This document shows positions 14,065-16,726 of a stretch of DNA of 16,726 bases, in pieces. The stretch is from Phyllobacteriaceae bacterium (GTDB taxonomy: Bacteria > Pseudomonadota > Alphaproteobacteria > Rhizobiales > Ancalomicrobiaceae). The stretch lies in assembly GCA_012517025.1 (NCBI GenBank), contig JAAYVT010000720.1:1-16726 (forward strand). The letters are read 5' to 3'. The notes under the pieces are model-generated. The model was not told the DNA's origin, did not search any database, and saw nothing but the letters and a program-made list of their open reading frames with translations. Numbering within the stretch: the first letter of the stretch is position 1; each line of letters starts with the position of its first letter. A program made the translations under genes and the position numbers.

Positions 14065-14388
14065 ATGACCCGCATCGTCGCCGTCACCGCCTGCCCGTCG
14101 GGCGTCGCCCACACCTACATGGCCGCCGAGGCGCTCGCCGCCGCCGCCAAGGCCAAGGGCTGGGACGCCAAGGTCGAGACCCAGGGCTCGATCGGCATCG
14201 AGAACGAGCTCACCGCCGCCGACGTCGCCGCCGCCGACGTGGTGATCCTGACCAACGACATCGGCATCAAGTTCGAGGACCGTTTCAAGGGCAAGCCGGT
14301 GGTCAAGATCGGCGTGTCGGACGCGGTGCGCCGGGCCGCCGTGGTGATGGACAAGATCGCCGCCCATCTCGCCAAGACCGCGGCCTGA
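14065..14388 (+). CDS. frwB: PTS fructose-like EIIB component (FrwB type)
   Basis: The 107 residues form a complete free-standing EIIB of the fructose family. The phosphocysteine is Cys10 in VTACPSGVAHTYMAAEAL, followed by KVETQGSIGIENELT and a typical DVVILTNDIGI block. It should take phosphate from the EIIA domain of the divergent FrwA-type protein and pass it to sugar bound in a membrane EIIC. No EIIC is in the window; in E. coli the neighbour frwC supplies it. The sequence resembles E. coli FrwB over its whole length, by recall. It is followed after 83 nt by the glycyl radical enzyme gene on the same strand, so the two are likely one operon whose substrate is the sugar phosphate this system delivers. 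Confidence 0.92.
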   Translation: MTRIVAVTACPSGVAHTYMAAEALAAAAKAKGWDAKVETQGSIGIENELTAADVAAADVVILTNDIGIKFEDRFKGKPVVKIGVSDAVRRAAVVMDKIAAHLAKTAA

Positions 14389-14397
14389 CCACCGCGC

Positions 14398-14446
14398 GGC
14401 GGGCCCGCCTCGCGCCCCCACGGGTCCGCCGCCCCCTGCCCGGCGG
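14398..14446. repeat. GC-rich palindromes in the frwB-pflD gap
   Basis: The 83-nt gap contains the perfect 12-mer GGCGGGCCCGCC (14398-14409) and a CCGCCG-N9-CGGCGG hairpin (14426-14446). No T-tract follows, so this is not an intrinsic terminator. It could stabilise the frwB message or uncouple expression of the two genes (inference). Confidence 0.35.
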
Positions 14447-14471
14447 CGACAGAAACGACGGATTGCCGATC

Positions 14472-16726
14472 ATGACCTCCTCGCGCGTCGAACGCTTGAA
14501 GACGGCCCTCTTCGCCGCCCCCCGCCCGATCTCGCTCGAGCGGGCCCGGCTCTACACCGAAAGCCACCGCGACACTGCCGACCTGCCGATCGTGCTGCGC
14601 AGGGCGCATGCCGTCGCCCACGTCCTCGACGGGGTCGAGATCGCGATCCGGCCCGACGAGCGCATCGCCGGCAACCGCACCGTCGCGCCGCGTGCCGGCA
14701 TCGTCTCGCCGGAGATGGACCCCTATTGGTTCGCCGACGAAATCGACACGATCCATTCGCGTCCGCAGGACCGTTTCGTGATCTCCGAGGCCGATCGCCG
14801 CTACTATCTCGACGAGCTGCTGCCCTACTGGCGCGGCAAGTCGATGAAGGATTCGATCGACGTGCGCTTTCCCGTCGAGGTGCGGGCGGCGATCGGAGCC
14901 AAGATCTTTTCGATCAACCAGACCGACAAGGGTCAGGGCCACATCATCGTCGATTATCCGACGCTGTTAGCCGAAGGGCTCGGCGGGCTCTCCGCCCGGG
15001 TCGCGGCCCATCGTGCCGAACGGCCGGACAACGCCTTCTACGAGGCGGTCGAGATCCTGCTCGCGGCGACGCGGCGCCACATCCGCCGTTACCGCGACCT
15101 CGCCCGCGCCGAGGCGACGGCGACCGCCGACCCGGTGCGCCGGGCCGACCTCGAGGCGATCGCGACGATCTCCGAACGGATCGAGACCGAGCCGCCGCGC
15201 GACTTCCAGGAAGCCGTGCAGCTCTACTGGTACGTCGCCGTGGTGCTGCAATACGAATCGAACGCTTCGTCGCTGTCGCTCGGCCGCTTCGATCGCTACA
15301 TGTGGCCGTTCTGGAAAGCCTCGCTCGATCGCGGCGACGGTCCCGACGACCTCTTCGAGCTCCTGCAGATGCTGTGGATCAAGACCAACGACGTGGTGCT
15401 GCTGCGTTCGGCCGCCTCGGCGAAGTTCTTCGCCGGCTTCCCGACCGGCTACACGATCGTGCTCGGCGGGCTCACCGAAGAAGGGCTCGACGCCTGGACG
15501 CCGCTCTCCACCCTGTGCCTCGACGCCTATCAGGGCATCCGTCTGCCGCAGCCCAATCTCGGCGTGCGGATCAACGAGCGGATCGGCCGCGAATTCCTGC
15601 TGAAGACCTCCGAGACCATCCGCATCGGTACCGGCATTCCGCAGATCTTCAACGACGAGGTCGTCGTCCCCGCCTATCTCAATCGCGGCGTGACGCTCGA
15701 AGACGCCCGCGACTACGCGGTGGTGGGCTGCGTCGAGCTGTCGATCCCGGGCAAGACCTACGGCCTGCACGACATCGCCATGTTCAACCTGCTCAAGGTG
15801 ATGGAACTGGTCCTCGCCGAGATGAAGGACGAGCCGGACGTCGGCTTCGACGCCGTCATCGCCCGCATCGAGACGCGGATCCGTGAGAACGTGGCGCTGA
15901 TGATCGAGGGCTCGAACATCTGCGACCTCGGCCACCGCGACTTCGCGCCGGTGCCGCTGCTCTCCGCGCTGATCGACGATTGTCTCGGCGAGGGCCGCGA
16001 CGTCACCGAAGGCGGCGCGAAGTACGACTTCTCCGGCGTCCAAGGGATCGGCATCGCCAATCTGTCGGATTCGCTGCACGCCCTGAAGACCTTCGTCTTC
16101 GACGAGAAGCGCATGGACTTCCGCACCTTCGTCGCCATGCTCCAGGCCGACTATCAGGTCCCCGACGGCGAGAAGACCCGCGCTTGGCTGATCAACCGCT
16201 GCCGCAAATACGGCAACGACGAGGACGACGTCGACCTGATCTCGGCCCGCCTGCTGCGCTTCTACTGCAAGGAGGTGGAGAAGGGACGCAATCCGCGCGG
16301 CGGCATGTTCTCGCCCGGCTCCTACACCGTGTCGGCCCACCTGCCGCTCGGCGCCGGCGTCGGCGCCACCCCGGACGGACGGCGGGCCGGCGAACAGCTC
16401 GCCGACGGCGGCCTCTCGCCGATGGGCGGGCGCGACCATCTCGGCCCGACGGCGGTGTTGCAGTCGGTCGGCAAGCTCGACAATCACCTCCTGTCGAACG
16501 GCAGCCTGTTGAACGTCAAGTTCCTGCCCTCGGCGCTCGATGGCGACAAGGGGCTCGCCAAGCTCGCCGACTTCCTGATGGCCTTCATGAAGTTGAAGAT
16601 CGCCCACATCCAGTTCAACGTGATCGACGTGGAGACCCTGAAACGCGCCCAGGACCATCCGGAAGACTTCGCCGGTCTGGTCGTCCGTGTCGCCGGCTAC
16701 AGCGCCTTCTTCGTCGAACTCGCCCG
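14472..16726 (+). CDS. pflD: PflD-type glycyl radical enzyme, 3' end cut by the window
   Basis: The frame is open to the window end: 751 residues seen, against about 765 for E. coli PflD. The thiyl-radical cysteine is Cys420 with general-base Glu422 in VVGCVELSIPG. The glycyl radical site is Gly742 in VVRVAGYSAFFVEL. Other family blocks are PQPNLGVRINE, GVQGIGIANLSDSLHALK, SPGSYTVSAHLPLGAGVGATPDGR and QLADGGLSPM. The single GCVE motif excludes a true pyruvate formate-lyase, which has a Cys-Cys pair. By recall, recent work assigns E. coli PflD to cleavage of 1,5-anhydroglucitol 6-phosphate to 1-deoxyfructose 6-phosphate, and the phosphotransferase neighbours fit a sugar-phosphate substrate. 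It needs a radical SAM activase (PflC type), not seen here and perhaps just downstream. The start ATG has no clear ribosome site; TTG at 14463 is an alternative. The enzyme is oxygen-sensitive, implying anaerobic use. Confidence 0.92.
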   Translation, partial: MTSSRVERLKTALFAAPRPISLERARLYTESHRDTADLPIVLRRAHAVAHVLDGVEIAIRPDERIAGNRTVAPRAGIVSPEMDPYWFADEIDTIHSRPQDRFVISEADRRYYLDELLPYWRGKSMKDSIDVRFPVEVRAAIGAKIFSINQTDKGQGHIIVDYPTLLAEGLGGLSARVAAHRAERPDNAFYEAVEILLAATRRHIRRYRDLARAEATATADPVRRADLEAIATISERIETEPPRDFQEAVQLYWYVAVVLQYESNASSLSLGRFDRYMWPFWKASLDRGDGPDDLFELLQMLWIKTNDVVLLRSAASAKFFAGFPTGYTIVLGGLTEEGLDAWTPLSTLCLDAYQGIRLPQPNLGVRINERIGREFLLKTSETIRIGTGIPQIFNDEVVVPAYLNRGVTLEDARDYAVVGCVELSIPGKTYGLHDIAMFNLLKVMELVLAEMKDEPDVGFDAVIARIETRIRENVALMIEGSNICDLGHRDFAPVPLLSALIDDCLGEGRDVTEGGAKYDFSGVQGIGIANLSDSLHALKTFVFDEKRMDFRTFVAMLQADYQVPDGEKTRAWLINRCRKYGNDEDDVDLISARLLRFYCKEVEKGRNPRGGMFSPGSYTVSAHLPLGAGVGATPDGRRAGEQLADGGLSPMGGRDHLGPTAVLQSVGKLDNHLLSNGSLLNVKFLPSALDGDKGLAKLADFLMAFMKLKIAHIQFNVIDVETLKRAQDHPEDFAGLVVRVAGYSAFFVELA

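Noticed and set aside
14967..16658. A 563-codon minus-strand open frame opposite pflD
   Set aside because: Antisense of the glycyl radical enzyme; no domain recognised.

Overview
The window is high-GC DNA, densely coding and with strong G/C preference at third codon positions. Gene content fits a proteobacterium, most likely an alphaproteobacterium of the Hyphomicrobiales type that can grow without oxygen, since it carries an oxygen-sensitive glycyl radical enzyme. The taxonomic guess is inference and weak. No tRNA, rRNA, CRISPR array, insertion sequence or phage gene was seen.

Region 1 (1-2425) holds the 3' part of a NadD-like nucleotidyltransferase, then a His-rich larC-type gene in the same direction, and an IclR-family regulator on the opposite strand whose end overlaps the end of larC. 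LarC belongs to nickel-pincer nucleotide synthesis, which starts from nicotinic acid adenine dinucleotide, the product of NadD. The pairing therefore makes metabolic sense. The LarC here lacks the usual C-terminal half.

Region 2 (2426-4164) is a long non-coding gap followed by a MalY/PatB-type PLP-dependent C-S lyase.

Region 3 (4165-10258) is the most interesting part. It looks like a complete diffusible-signal-factor (DSF) quorum-sensing locus: an RpfF-type DSF synthase (+), converging on a two-gene minus-strand operon. That operon encodes a response regulator with an RpfG-like receiver joined to PAS-GGDEF-EAL instead of HD-GYP, followed by an RpfC-type hybrid sensor kinase (membrane segments, HisKA/HATPase, receiver, Hpt). 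The two operon genes share an ATGA overlap. The inferred circuit is RpfF making a fatty-acid signal, RpfC sensing it, and the bifunctional regulator changing cyclic di-GMP. It merges elements of the Xanthomonas RpfC/RpfG pathway with the Burkholderia RpfR-type output. The convergent ends of rpfF and rpfC overlap by 73 bp around a near-perfect palindrome that makes both proteins end with the same ten-residue string.

Region 4 (10259-16726) is a sugar phosphotransferase and glycyl radical enzyme locus: an HPr-EI-EIIA multiphosphoryl transfer protein (-) with a clear intrinsic terminator, and, divergently, a fructose-type EIIB and a PflD-type glycyl radical enzyme running off the window end. The set corresponds to the Escherichia coli frwA(ptsA)/frwB/pflD cluster. 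EIIC, the radical SAM activase, the aldolase and the dehydrogenase expected with it are not in the window and may lie just downstream.
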